Positions 26,711-35,710 of a DNA stretch of 64,000 nt are shown one piece after another. This DNA is from Confluentibacter sediminis (GTDB taxonomy: Bacteria > Bacteroidota > Bacteroidia > Flavobacteriales > Flavobacteriaceae). The number at the start of each line of letters is the position of its first letter. Positions within the stretch are counted from its first letter, which is position 1. The notes beneath the pieces are model-generated. The model searched no databases. It was not told where the DNA came from and saw only the letters and a list, made by a program, of their open reading frames with translations. The position numbers and the translations under genes were made by a program. The stretch lies in the NCBI RefSeq assembly GCF_003258355.1, contig NZ_QKPO01000001.1, positions 310,001 through 374,000 of the forward strand. The letters are read 5' to 3'.

Positions 26711-28111
26711 ATGAATTCATACGATGTAGCCGTTATAGGTTCGGGTCCTGGAGGGTATGTAGCAGCGATACGTTGCGCTCAATTAGGAATGAAAACTACC
26801 ATAATAGAAAAATATGCGACACTTGGAGGCACCTGTCTTAATGTGGGTTGTATACCAAGTAAAGCCCTTTTAGATTCCTCACATCATTATGAAGATGCTG
26901 TAAAGCATTTTGAAGAACATGGTATTGATATTCCTGGCGATATTAAAGTGAATTTAGAGAAAATGATTGCCCGTAAACAGTCTGTTGTAGATCAAACGGT
27001 TGGTGGTATTGATTTCTTAATGAACAAGAATAAAATTGATGTATATCGTGGTGTAGGTAGTTTTAAAGATGCGACTCATATTACCATTACTGGTGAAGAA
27101 ACCATAGACATTGAAGCTAAAAATACTATTATAGCCACTGGTAGTAAACCATCAAATTTACCTTTTATCAATTTGGATAAAGACAGGATTATAACGTCTA
27201 CAGAAGCTTTAAAGCTTAAAGAAATACCAAAACATTTAATTGTTATTGGTGGTGGTGTTATTGGTTTAGAACTTGGTCAGGTATACAGACGCTTAGGTTC
27301 AGAAGTCACTGTTATTGAATATATGGATCGTATCATCCCAACTATGGATGCAGGACTTTCTAAAGAATTAAATAAGGTTTTAAAGAAAGCTAAGTTTAAT
27401 ATAGCGGTATCTCATAAAGTAAAATCTGTTGAAAGAAAAGGGGATGAAATTATTGTAAAAGCAGATAATAAAAAAGGAGAAGAAATAGAGTTTAAAGGAG
27501 ATTATTGTTTGGTGTCTGTGGGGCGTAAACCTTATACAGATGGTTTAAATGCTGATGCAGCAGGCGTAAAAATCACGGATAGAGGACAAATTGAAGTAAA
27601 TGACCATTTACAAACAACGGCTAAAAACATTTATGCGATTGGCGATGTGGTAAAAGGTGCCATGTTAGCTCATAAAGCGGAAGAAGAAGGTGTGTTTGTG
27701 GCAGAAACTATTGCGGGACAAAAACCACATATCGATTATAACTTAATTCCTGGTGTGGTTTACACATGGCCAGAAGTAGCATCGGTTGGTAAAACAGAAG
27801 AGCAACTTAAAGAAGCAGGAGTTGAATACAAAGCCGGGTCGTTCCCAATGCGTGCTTTAGGTAGAAGTAGAGCGAGCATGGATTTAGATGGTTTTGTTAA
27901 GATTCTAGCCGATAAAAAAACGGATGAAATTTTAGGTGTTCACATGATTGGTGCGCGTGCGGCCGATATGATTGCAGAAGCAGTTGTGGCTATGGAATTT
28001 AGAGCATCTGCCGAAGATGTATCAAGAATGTCTCATGCACATCCAACGTTTACAGAAGCAATCAAAGAAGCGGCTTTAGCTGCTACAGATGATAGATCTT
28101 TGCATATGTAA
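26711..28111 (+). CDS. lpdA: Dihydrolipoyl dehydrogenase (E3)
   Basis: A 466-residue flavoprotein. It has the FAD loop VIGSGPGGYVAA, the redox disulfide GGTCLNVGCIPSKALL (about residues 40-50), the NAD loop VIGGGVIGLELG, the second FAD motif NIYAIGDVVKGAMLAHKAEEE (read in parts) and the catalytic His-Glu pair in HAHPTFTEAIKEA. It reoxidises dihydrolipoamide for the pyruvate and 2-oxoglutarate dehydrogenase complexes or glycine cleavage. Start ATG 26711 sits downstream of the promoter. A strong terminator follows. None of the partner E1/E2 genes is in the window. Confidence 0.97.
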   Translation: MNSYDVAVIGSGPGGYVAAIRCAQLGMKTTIIEKYATLGGTCLNVGCIPSKALLDSSHHYEDAVKHFEEHGIDIPGDIKVNLEKMIARKQSVVDQTVGGIDFLMNKNKIDVYRGVGSFKDATHITITGEETIDIEAKNTIIATGSKPSNLPFINLDKDRIITSTEALKLKEIPKHLIVIGGGVIGLELGQVYRRLGSEVTVIEYMDRIIPTMDAGLSKELNKVLKKAKFNIAVSHKVKSVERKGDEIIVKADNKKGEEIEFKGDYCLVSVGRKPYTDGLNADAAGVKITDRGQIEVNDHLQTTAKNIYAIGDVVKGAMLAHKAEEEGVFVAETIAGQKPHIDYNLIPGVVYTWPEVASVGKTEEQLKEAGVEYKAGSFPMRALGRSRASMDLDGFVKILADKKTDEILGVHMIGARAADMIAEAVVAMEFRASAEDVSRMSHAHPTFTEAIKEAALAATDDRSLHM

Positions 28112-28136
28112 TAAAAAAATAAGATTTATATTTAGA

Positions 28137-28161
28137 AGCAACCTTTCTCAGGTTGCTTTTT
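28137..28161 (+). terminator. Intrinsic terminator of lpdA
   Basis: AGCAACCT (28137-28144) pairs with AGGTTGCT (28150-28157) around a 5-base loop and runs into TTTTT. It begins 26 bases after the lpdA stop codon. Confidence 0.88.
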
Positions 28162-28180
28162 CAATTAAAAAAATCTCAAT

Positions 28181-29017
28181 ATGAAAAATGCATTAACAAT
28201 TTTTCTTCTTATTTGTATAGTTTCATGTGCGCCCAAATTAAGGAGCGCAGTAACTAAACAATTACCGGCACTTTCTGAGAAAGAATTGGTTGTGGTACTT
28301 GACATTATGGATGACCAAATCATATCAGAAGAGAAAATAGGAGACATCAAAGCTATAGATAATGGATTTTCCAATAATTGTTCTTATTATGAAAATATCC
28401 TTAATTTAAAGGCTTTAGCAAAACAGTCTGGTGCTAATTTAATAAAGTTAACAAAGCATAAGCCTGCAGATAGATTGAGCTCTTGTGATAGATTATGGGC
28501 AACTATTTATTATGCGGTAAATGTGAAAAAATATGAAACGCAGATAGAATGGACATCAGATAGGAAATTAACTTGGGATGATTTTAAAGGAGAACCAAAT
28601 ACAATTGATTTTCCTAATGCCCTCGCAGTTACAAATTCTGCTATTGGATTTGAATCTGAAAGCTTAAATCCATTTAAGGACGGAAAACTTTTCGTGACAA
28701 ATATGTTTTATAATCATGGCAGTTGGGTGTTGCCAGAAGGGAGAAATGATTATGTTTTAAATCAAGAACAAATTCATTTTGATATTACTGAAATTTATAC
28801 ACGAATGTTGAGAAAGGCTTTAATTGATGCTAATGTTACTGCTAGTAATTCCAGTAAATCTAATATTATTTTTGAGCAAATTAAAACAGAATGGCAAAAA
28901 CGTCAAAATGATTATGATTATGAAACTGAGCACGGTTCAAAAAATAAAACACAAGAGGCATGGAAAGCTATTGTTGAGATAGAACTGGCTAAATATGATT
29001 TGTATAAAACAAATTAA
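28181..29017 (+). CDS. DUF922-like lipoprotein with altered zinc-site motif
   Basis: A 278-residue lipoprotein (MKNALTIFLLICIVSC). Residues about 20-115 form a domain common in flavobacterial lipoproteins (GFSNNCSYYENILNLKALAK, GANLIKLTKHKP, LSSCDRLWATIYY). Residues about 120-275 look like a DUF922 putative zinc-protease domain: LTWDDFKGEPN, NQEQIHFDITEIYTRMLR and YDYETEHGSKNKTQEAW. In relatives the central motif reads HExxH; here the first histidine is glutamine (QEQIH), so zinc-dependent activity may be lost. Function is therefore uncertain. Confidence 0.7.
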   Translation: MKNALTIFLLICIVSCAPKLRSAVTKQLPALSEKELVVVLDIMDDQIISEEKIGDIKAIDNGFSNNCSYYENILNLKALAKQSGANLIKLTKHKPADRLSSCDRLWATIYYAVNVKKYETQIEWTSDRKLTWDDFKGEPNTIDFPNALAVTNSAIGFESESLNPFKDGKLFVTNMFYNHGSWVLPEGRNDYVLNQEQIHFDITEIYTRMLRKALIDANVTASNSSKSNIIFEQIKTEWQKRQNDYDYETEHGSKNKTQEAWKAIVEIELAKYDLYKTN

Positions 29018-29021
29018 TTAA

Positions 29022-29039
29022 TGACACTTTTTTGTGTCA
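29022..29039. terminator. Small hairpin between convergent genes
   Basis: TGACAC (29022-29027) and GTGTCA (29034-29039) flank six T residues. Lying between two convergent stop codons it is a plausible weak bidirectional terminator, though the stem is short and no long T-tract follows it. Confidence 0.4.
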
Positions 29040-29050
29040 AACTAAGTTAA

Positions 29051-29767
29051 TTAATATTGTTCCAACCTTTCCAAAACCTCTTTTTTATAACTTCGACTAA
29101 TCGTCAACGCTTTGTTATTAATTTCAACATGTTCGTTGGTGAAAGCATTGATATGCGGAATGGAAATAATATAAGAACGATGGATTCTTAAAAATTGCTT
29201 CTTTGGTAGTTTGGCTTCAATCGCACTAATAGTTTCGCGGGTAATAATAGTTTCATTGGCTAAATGGATTTTAATATAATCACTAAAACTCTCCATGTAA
29301 ATAATAGCTTCAAAATCTATTTTCAGCATGCGCCTATCAGACCGCACAAACATAAAATTGGTAGTGTCGCTAAGTTTTTCATTTTGTGTTTTAGATAGTC
29401 CATAGACTTCAAAATAGGTATTAATACTTTTCAGTAACCGTTCAAAAGAAATGGGTTTTAGTAAATAATCGACGGCTTTAAGTTCAAAACCTTCCACAGC
29501 ATAATCGCGATAGGCGGTTGTGAAGATAATTTTAATGTCTTTGTTTATAGATTTGGCAAATGAAATTCCTGAAATCTCGGGCATGTTGATATCTAAAAAC
29601 AATAAATCAATAGGGTGACTGCTAATAATGTTAAAAGCTTCCATGGCATTGCTACAACTGGCCACAATACTTATATTTTCAATTTTTGAAATATGGGTCG
29701 CAATAATATCTCTCGCGATGGCCTCGTCATCTACAATTAAGCACGATATGTTTTTTTGAGCTTGCAA
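29051..29767 (-). CDS. LytTR-family response regulator
   Basis: A 238-residue regulator. The receiver domain has DDEA, phospho-acceptor Asp in LLFLDINMPEISG (about residue 56), the TTAYRDYAVEGF threonine block and KPISFERLL lysine. The C-terminal LytTR DNA-binding domain has RSDRRMLKIDFEAIIYMES, FLRIHRSYIISIPHINAF and ISRSYKKEVLERL. It starts immediately after the sensor-kinase stop, so the two form an operon and a cognate pair. Targets are unknown; the divergent serine hydrolase gene is a candidate by position only. Confidence 0.93.
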   Translation of the reverse strand: MQAQKNISCLIVDDEAIARDIIATHISKIENISIVASCSNAMEAFNIISSHPIDLLFLDINMPEISGISFAKSINKDIKIIFTTAYRDYAVEGFELKAVDYLLKPISFERLLKSINTYFEVYGLSKTQNEKLSDTTNFMFVRSDRRMLKIDFEAIIYMESFSDYIKIHLANETIITRETISAIEAKLPKKQFLRIHRSYIISIPHINAFTNEHVEINNKALTISRSYKKEVLERLEQY

Positions 29768-30820
29768 TTAAATGTGTTTTAGTTCTAGATTTACCTTAAA
29801 AACAGTTTCAGAATCATCAATTTTTAAATGGTATTGGTCTTTGTAAAGCATGTCCAATCGCTTTTGTAAATTCATCAATCCAATGCCTTTATTTGTGCTT
29901 TCACTTTTAGAAGTCGTATTTTCTATTGAAAAAAGAATACTTTCCGAAGTACAAGATAAATTAATTTTAATAGAGAGCAGACTGTTCTTTAATCTGCCAT
30001 GCTTAAAGCTGTTTTCAACAAATGTCAATAGTAGCATAGGTGCAATTTTAACGGATTCCGAAATATTATTACATTTAAAACGAATATCCAAAGTATCATT
30101 AAATCGCATTTTTTCAAGCTCTATATAATCTTTTATATAATTGATTTCATCCGTTAAAAGCACAAAAGGTTTGTCAATCTTGTATAATAAATAATCCAAT
30201 AAATTGGATAGTTTTAATATCATTTCAGGAGTTTCATCGGCCTTTTTTAAAGCAAAACCATACATGGTGTTTAAGGTGTTGAACAAAAAGTGTGGATGAA
30301 TTTGCATTTTGAGATAATTCAGTTCCTGCTCTTTTAATTTTAATTGTGTTTCAAGAATTTTGGTTTCTAATTTTTTCGTTTTTTCAGTGTGTTTTAAGTT
30401 CAATTTCAATAATTTAAAAGCACTCACAATAATAACAACAAGATACACCGCAGTACCAACAAACAATATATTTCTGCTGATAGGCGCCATATTTGCATAT
30501 TGAAAATCTGATAGATAAATCAATCCATAAAAAACAGAAACAACAATAAGATAAGCAGAAATAATGAGCGTGTACAAGCTGTATAAACCAAAGAGAAAAT
30601 AACGTTTTTGTATGAGATACTCAGGAATTACTTTATAAATAAACACATAAGTAGTAATAATGGTAATAGGCATTAAAAATAAAGAGAAGGATAAGATGTA
30701 GTTGAAATTGGTACTATCAAAACCAAAAAAATAAGTGTAAAACAAAAGAACGCCACACCAAAACAACGAGTGTAACACTAGCTGACCTATTTTTTTTAAT
30801 ATGAATTGTCTTGTTAGCAT
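29768..30820 (-). CDS. LytS-type sensor histidine kinase
   Basis: A 350-residue membrane kinase counted from ATG 30820. Four hydrophobic helices occupy residues about 10-135, followed by a coiled-coil (KLETKILETQLKLKEQELNY) and a His_kinase domain with QIHPHFLFNTLNTMYGF; the first histidines include the phospho-acceptor. The ATPase part has LLLTFVENSFKHG and GIGLMNLQKRLDMLY. An upstream in-frame ATG at 30913 would add 31 residues with little relation to a membrane kinase, so the shorter start is preferred. It pairs with the LytTR regulator directly downstream. Confidence 0.88.
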   Translation of the reverse strand: MLTRQFILKKIGQLVLHSLFWCGVLLFYTYFFGFDSTNFNYILSFSLFLMPITIITTYVFIYKVIPEYLIQKRYFLFGLYSLYTLIISAYLIVVSVFYGLIYLSDFQYANMAPISRNILFVGTAVYLVVIIVSAFKLLKLNLKHTEKTKKLETKILETQLKLKEQELNYLKMQIHPHFLFNTLNTMYGFALKKADETPEMILKLSNLLDYLLYKIDKPFVLLTDEINYIKDYIELEKMRFNDTLDIRFKCNNISESVKIAPMLLLTFVENSFKHGRLKNSLLSIKINLSCTSESILFSIENTTSKSESTNKGIGLMNLQKRLDMLYKDQYHLKIDDSETVFKVNLELKHI

Positions 30821-30975
30821 ATTTACCAAATATCTATACAATGATAGCACAATTTTTAAGCTATTTTGTTTTTTGTAGACGAATAACCAATTTAGCAATT
30901 GTTTTGACATCATGTTATTTAAATAGCTAAATTGGTTATCTGTCGCATTAGAAATTTTTGAGACATGATACTGTA

Positions 30976-30983
30976 TAGATTTG
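30976..30983 (+). promoter_or_regulatory. -7 promoter element of the second serine hydrolase gene
   Basis: TAGATTTG is an exact TAnnTTTG match, 26 bases before ATG 31010. It lies inside the longer open frame that starts at 30965, which argues for the later start codon. Confidence 0.6.
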
Positions 30984-31009
30984 TAATACCAATCTTAAAA
31001 TTACAATTT

Positions 31010-32350
31010 ATGAAGCAGTTATTTTTAATATTCTTTTTTATTGTTAGTCTATCTGATGCCCAAAACACTAATTTTAAAAAGTTGGATTCATTTTTTAAAA
31101 CCCTATCGACCAATAATAAAATGATGGGAACTATAGTGGTTTCTAAAAATGGTCATATTATTTACGATAAAAGTATAGGCTATGCTAATGTAGTAGACAG
31201 TCGTAAACAACCAATTACAAAAGCAACAAAATTCAGGATTGCCTCCATTACGAAAACTTATACGGCGACCATGGTATATGAATTGGTTGATGAAGGCAAA
31301 TTAAAGCTAACAGATAAACTCTCAAAGTATTTTCCTCAGATACCAAATGCAGAAAATATTACGATTGCAAATTTAGTAACTCACAGTAGTGGTTTATATG
31401 AAATTACTAAAGATGCCGATTTTAAAACATGGCACTTGGAGACAACAACCCGAAATGAGATGTTGGAAAGGATGCAAAAACATCCAGGGGTTTTTAAGCC
31501 TAATGAAAAAAGCGAATACTCTAATACTAATTTTATCCTTTTGGGCTACATAATTGAAGATATAGATAAAATGACTTATGCAGAATCGCTTCAAAAAAGA
31601 ATTGCAGATAAACTAGGTCTTAAAAGCACCTACTATGGACGTAAAATTAATGCAACAAATAATGAGTGTTCTTCTTATAACTATAATAAAGGTGAGCCAA
31701 CATTATCCGAAGAAACAGATATGAGTGTTCCTGGTGGGGCTGGTGGTATAGTAGCTTCACCATATGACCTAGTTAAATTTTATGAAGCGTTATTTAATGG
31801 AGGATTAATGTCTTCAGAAAGTTTTTCTAAAATGATTAACATTAAAAATTTCCCATATGGATCTGGTATAATGAAAGGAGAAATGTATGGTCAAGATGCA
31901 TATGGGCATGAGGGAAGTATAGATGGGTTTAGGTCAAAGGTGGCTTATATTCCTAAGGAAAAAATGACCATTGTACTACTAACCAATGCTTTAGATTATC
32001 CAATGGACATTATTGCTAGTAATGGCTTTTTAGCAAGTCAAAATAAAGATTTGATAAAGTCTATGGATAACACACCAACTATAGAGTTAACAGAGGAACA
32101 GATACAGATAATAGCTGGAGAATATGAAACTTATATCGAGAATGATAAGGTAGCTTTTACTTTTGTAGCTGATGGTAAATTTCTTAAAGGTGGACCAAAT
32201 CCTAATGTATTATTTCCATTAAAAGCCATAAATAAAGATGAGTTTGTAAATGAACAATTTGGAATTCATTTAAAGTTTGATATAGAAAATAAAACTTTAA
32301 TTTTTTCGCAAGCAGGTATGGATCCAAAAACATTAACTAAAAAACAGTAA
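31010..32350 (+). CDS. Secreted beta-lactamase-fold serine hydrolase
   Basis: A 446-residue exported protein (signal peptide MKQLFLIFFFIVSLSDAQ). The three class C-type motifs are clear: SITK in RIASITKTYTATM, YSN in YSNTNFILLGYII, and HEG in GHEGSIDGFRS. A C-terminal beta-rich domain (residues about 355-446) follows, as in many esterase/DD-peptidase relatives. It probably hydrolyses an ester or peptide in the periplasm. Start ATG 31010 is chosen because it begins the signal peptide and sits after a -7 box. A small ExbB-like gene follows after 10 bases and may share its transcript. Confidence 0.85.
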   Translation: MKQLFLIFFFIVSLSDAQNTNFKKLDSFFKTLSTNNKMMGTIVVSKNGHIIYDKSIGYANVVDSRKQPITKATKFRIASITKTYTATMVYELVDEGKLKLTDKLSKYFPQIPNAENITIANLVTHSSGLYEITKDADFKTWHLETTTRNEMLERMQKHPGVFKPNEKSEYSNTNFILLGYIIEDIDKMTYAESLQKRIADKLGLKSTYYGRKINATNNECSSYNYNKGEPTLSEETDMSVPGGAGGIVASPYDLVKFYEALFNGGLMSSESFSKMINIKNFPYGSGIMKGEMYGQDAYGHEGSIDGFRSKVAYIPKEKMTIVLLTNALDYPMDIIASNGFLASQNKDLIKSMDNTPTIELTEEQIQIIAGEYETYIENDKVAFTFVADGKFLKGGPNPNVLFPLKAINKDEFVNEQFGIHLKFDIENKTLIFSQAGMDPKTLTKKQ

Positions 32351-32360
32351 ATTTATAATT

Positions 32361-32762
32361 ATGAAAACATTATTTCTTATTACTCAAAATTCTTCAAGGG
32401 GAAATGTATTTGTTCAAAGATTCCATGAAGGTGGGCCATTTTTTATGTCCCTTATTTTAATTTCTTTATTACTGTCCATTTTCTTTTTAATTAGAGCAGC
32501 CTTAAGTTTAAATAAGAACGAAGCCAAGTTTAAAAAAATGATTTCTTTGGTGTCTGAGATGAGTTTATTAGGATTGGTTTTGGGAGTTTTGGCATCCATA
32601 ATAGGGCTAATTACGGCCTTTGATACTGTAGATGGATCGGGTGATATGTCTAAGATGGCAGGAGGTTTAAAAGTGACCTTTTTAACCATGCTATTTGGCA
32701 CATTTACCTTTATTGTTTCCAGAATTGGAATGGTTATTTTGAAAGGGATTAAAAAAGCTTAG
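32361..32762 (+). CDS. Small MotA/TolQ/ExbB-like membrane protein
   Basis: A 133-residue protein with three hydrophobic helices (about residues 27-47, 68-88 and 103-125). The segment LLGLVLGVLASIIGLITAFD and the AGGLKVTFLTMLFGTFTFIV stretch match the proton-channel core of MotA/TolQ/ExbB proteins. It is much shorter than ExbB (usually above 200 residues) and no ExbD/TolR partner adjoins it. This short form occurs in flavobacteria; its role is unclear. Confidence 0.7.
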   Translation: MKTLFLITQNSSRGNVFVQRFHEGGPFFMSLILISLLLSIFFLIRAALSLNKNEAKFKKMISLVSEMSLLGLVLGVLASIIGLITAFDTVDGSGDMSKMAGGLKVTFLTMLFGTFTFIVSRIGMVILKGIKKA

Positions 32763-32791
32763 TAGTTTTTAATCATATATTTTGCATAAAA

Positions 32792-32816
32792 AGGCTGTTT
32801 TTTAAAACAGTCTTTT
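32792..32816. terminator. Bidirectional terminator between ExbB-like and exporter genes
   Basis: AGGCTGTTTT pairs with AAAACAGTCT (one G-T pair) with a two-base loop and is flanked by A-runs on the left and T-runs on the right, so it can terminate transcription from both converging genes. Confidence 0.7.
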
Positions 32817-32826
32817 GTTTTTAAAT

Positions 32827-33315
32827 TTAATCCCCCAACTTCTTAACGCTACTTTTTCTTAATAATAACATCGGTAAAGAAATACCTATTGTTATAGAAA
32901 TCAATATAAAAAACATGGTAAACCCATTCGTGAAAATAGCGTCTATAAGGTCAGCTCTTTTGGTACTATTGTCTTCCATAAAAAGAAAATTCATGACAGA
33001 CAAAACAGTTTCGTAGGCAAAATATCCTGGTATCATGGGGATTGCTGGCGGAATACAAAATACCACAGGTGGATGATGTATTTTATGGGCAATGGGCATG
33101 CAAATAATGCCAATAACAAATACGGCGATAAAGGTGGCTAATACAATGTGGATGTGAAAATGTATGAGGGTAAATTTTATGAAACCTGCCGCAAAACCCA
33201 GCATAAAAACAGTGAAAATGGTACTTCTCGGTATGTTGAATAAGATACCGAAGCCTAAGGCTGCAATCCCAGACCAAACGGCAACTTCCAGTAAATTTAA
33301 AAGGGTTGTTAGCAT
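32827..33315 (-). CDS. Threonine/serine exporter subunit, DUF3815 half (YjjB-like)
   Basis: A 162-residue membrane protein with about five hydrophobic helices. PRSTIFTVFMLGFAAGFIKF and IPPAIPMIPGYFAYE match the small C-terminal half of ThrE-family exporters. In many bacteria, as here, the exporter is split into a DUF1212 and a DUF3815 protein. The larger half lies 9 bases upstream on the same strand. Exports threonine or serine, or in relatives succinate; the substrate here is inferred from the family only. Confidence 0.85.
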   Translation of the reverse strand: MLTTLLNLLEVAVWSGIAALGFGILFNIPRSTIFTVFMLGFAAGFIKFTLIHFHIHIVLATFIAVFVIGIICMPIAHKIHHPPVVFCIPPAIPMIPGYFAYETVLSVMNFLFMEDNSTKRADLIDAIFTNGFTMFFILISITIGISLPMLLLRKSSVKKLGD

Positions 33316-33324
33316 ATTTATTGT

Positions 33325-34092
33325 TTAATTTAATTGAAATAACAGCATTGTAATAAAAAGCCCTAATGCAATGGCAAGTACGGTCATTAAACCTGTTGTA
33401 AACCTAACCATACCATTAATGATGTTATTCTCTAAAAGATCTGTAAACGAATTTATCAAAGCAACCCCAGGCACCAAAAACAAAATAGATGTTGCCAAAG
33501 CTGTTTGGGGATTTTCTCCAATATGGAAAATAATACCTGTCGCTGCCACTATAGAAGCTATAAGGGATGCGAAATAAATACGGAGATATACATTAAATTT
33601 TTCTTTATGCGTTAATTGAAAAATAAGCAATCCAATAAAAGTGCTAATAAAAGCCACGCCCATATTAAAATAATCGCCATTAAAAATTTTACAAAACCCA
33701 GAACCGGCCAAACTAACAGCCATAAGCACCACTAGTTTAGGGTATCTGGTTTGTTTTTTTATGATTTCAATTTCTCTTTCTATTTGACTTAAAGTCCAAC
33801 GTTCTTCTACAGCATTCCAACTGGCCTTACTTATGGCTGAAATGATTGAAAAATTAATAGCATGTGGCGGAATATTTTTAACCCTGGTACAACTTAGCGT
33901 AGTGTGTTCTTCATATAAAGTCATAATAATACTTTTATGACTTATAAAACAAGATGCTTTAAAATTTAGAGCTGAAGCAAATCTGTCTATACTTAAATTT
34001 ACTCGAGATGTATTCGCTCCAGATACCATCAAAACTGATGAAATATCTAAAAGTAAATCCACTGTTTTTATAAGTTCTTTTGAAGAATCCAT
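33325..34092 (-). CDS. Threonine/serine exporter subunit, DUF1212 half (YjjP-like)
   Basis: A 255-residue protein. The N-terminal cytoplasmic part has the family motif SGANTSRVNLSIDRFA (about residue 24). Residues about 115-250 contain five hydrophobic helices, including FLVPGVALINSFTDLLEN. It matches the YjjP-type DUF1212 domain and pairs with the DUF3815 gene 9 bases downstream to make one ThrE-type exporter. Confidence 0.87.
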   Translation of the reverse strand: MDSSKELIKTVDLLLDISSVLMVSGANTSRVNLSIDRFASALNFKASCFISHKSIIMTLYEEHTTLSCTRVKNIPPHAINFSIISAISKASWNAVEERWTLSQIEREIEIIKKQTRYPKLVVLMAVSLAGSGFCKIFNGDYFNMGVAFISTFIGLLIFQLTHKEKFNVYLRIYFASLIASIVAATGIIFHIGENPQTALATSILFLVPGVALINSFTDLLENNIINGMVRFTTGLMTVLAIALGLFITMLLFQLN

Positions 34093-34351
34093 CGATTTAA
34101 AAATTGGATGTAAATTTACGGGTTTCAGGTATGTTTATCTATTTAAAGGTCTTTAAATTTTTTTAAAAGACGGAAAAAAATACTCAAAATAATCATCACT
34201 TTCCGTAACGATAAAGCGTGTTTTTGAAATATATACGTGTTTTTTTAATCAAATAAATATAAAAATGTTCAATTTTTAAAAGGATAAGTTAATTTATTTA
34301 ATATACATTTTAAACCGATAGGCTACTTTTATTTACCACTAAAAACTAAAT

Positions 34352-35650
34352 ATGCATTTTAAACCACAAGCCTTATCAAGCAAATTAAGGAAAGACGTTT
34401 TATTATTAAAACAGTTATTCTCAAACTCTTTTTTTCTGTTTCTATTTATTTTTATACTTTTTAATTGTTCGAGTTATAAACCTGCTAAAAGTACGAGTAT
34501 TACCGATTCAGGTTTAAGTAAAGTATGGGTTGGTACTTGGGGTACAGCCCCACAACTTGTAGAACCGAACAATATGCCACCAGCACCAGGGTTATCCAAT
34601 AATACCATACGTCAAATAGTAAGAGTGTCAATTGGGGGCGATAGTGTGAGGTTACGATTTAATAATGAATTCAGTAAATCACCCGTTACTATGAATGCCG
34701 TGCAAATAGCCGTATCAAAAGATAGTAGTGTTATAGATCCTAATACCATTAAAAATATAACCTTTCATGGAAATTCAGCAGTGACGATGCAACCTGGGAC
34801 GACCATGACATCCGATCCAATAGCTTTTAAATTAATGCCAAGAATGGATGTAGCCATAAGCATTTATTTTGGGGACACATCACCAGATGTTACGGGTCAC
34901 CCAGGCTCTCGTACTACATCTTTTTTATATGACGGCAATAAAATTTCAGAACCAGATTTTAATGAAGCGGTCAAAACAGACCATTGGTATGTTATTAGCG
35001 GGATGGATGTAAAAGCACCAGAAGGGGCCAAAGCCATTGCTATTCTAGGAAATTCCATTACCGATGGGCGAGGTTCTGGAACGAATAAGCAAAATAGATG
35101 GCCAGATGTTTTATCGGAGCGACTTCTTAAAAACCCTGCAACAAAGCAAGTAGGGGTTCTGAATATGGGAATTGGAGGAAATGCTGTGCTTCGAGGCGGT
35201 TTGGGACCTACCGCATTAAACAGGTTCGATAGGGATGTTCTAAAACAACATGGCGTTAAATGGCTCATAATACTAATAGGCGTTAATGATCTTGGAGGTA
35301 CTCGCGATAGCGTGTCAGCAGCAAGGGTTGGAGATGGTTTAATTGCAGCTTATAAAAAGATGATAGATCAGGCCCATGCACAAAACATTCTTGTTTACGG
35401 TGCTACCATTTTGCCCATTGATAAATCGTTTTATTATAAAGATTTTAGAGAACCTGTGAGAAATAAAGTGAACGATTGGATAAGAAACAGTGGATATTTT
35501 GATGCCGTTATTGATTTTGATAAAGCGATGAGCGATCCTGAAAATCCATCAGTTATTTTGCCGAATGCGCATTCAGGCGATTTTCTACACCCTAATGAAT
35601 TAGGCTATAAGTTAATGGGGGAATACGTCGATTTGGGATTGTTTCAATAA
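34352..35650 (+). CDS. SGNH/GDSL-type esterase, lipoprotein
   Basis: A 432-residue protein. A long N-terminal region ends in a hydrophobic stretch and FNCSSYK, consistent with a lipoprotein. Residues about 60-210 form a beta domain beginning WVGTWGTAPQLVEP. The SGNH core follows: nucleophile block AILGNSITDGRG (about residue 230), GIGGNAVLRGG, LIGVNDLGGTRD and the catalytic Asp-His in DFLHPNELGYKLM. The first block has Asn in place of the Asp of GDS. Probably a carbohydrate or lipid esterase; the N-terminal WxGTW architecture occurs in secreted esterases. Confidence 0.85.
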   Translation: MHFKPQALSSKLRKDVLLLKQLFSNSFFLFLFIFILFNCSSYKPAKSTSITDSGLSKVWVGTWGTAPQLVEPNNMPPAPGLSNNTIRQIVRVSIGGDSVRLRFNNEFSKSPVTMNAVQIAVSKDSSVIDPNTIKNITFHGNSAVTMQPGTTMTSDPIAFKLMPRMDVAISIYFGDTSPDVTGHPGSRTTSFLYDGNKISEPDFNEAVKTDHWYVISGMDVKAPEGAKAIAILGNSITDGRGSGTNKQNRWPDVLSERLLKNPATKQVGVLNMGIGGNAVLRGGLGPTALNRFDRDVLKQHGVKWLIILIGVNDLGGTRDSVSAARVGDGLIAAYKKMIDQAHAQNILVYGATILPIDKSFYYKDFREPVRNKVNDWIRNSGYFDAVIDFDKAMSDPENPSVILPNAHSGDFLHPNELGYKLMGEYVDLGLFQ

Positions 35651-35665
35651 GATAGTATTAAAAAT

Positions 35666-35707
35666 AAATCATATTAATTAACTTTACTTGAGTAATTAAT
35701 ATGATTT
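35666..35707 (+). terminator. Perfect 15-bp hairpin after the esterase gene
   Basis: AAATCATATTAATTA at 35666-35680 is the exact reverse complement of TAATTAATATGATTT at 35693-35707, with a 12-base loop and a following T-rich tail. It suits a terminator of the esterase gene, but it ends only 3 bases before the next ATG and could also mask that gene's translation start. Confidence 0.6.
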
Positions 35708-35710
35708 TAT

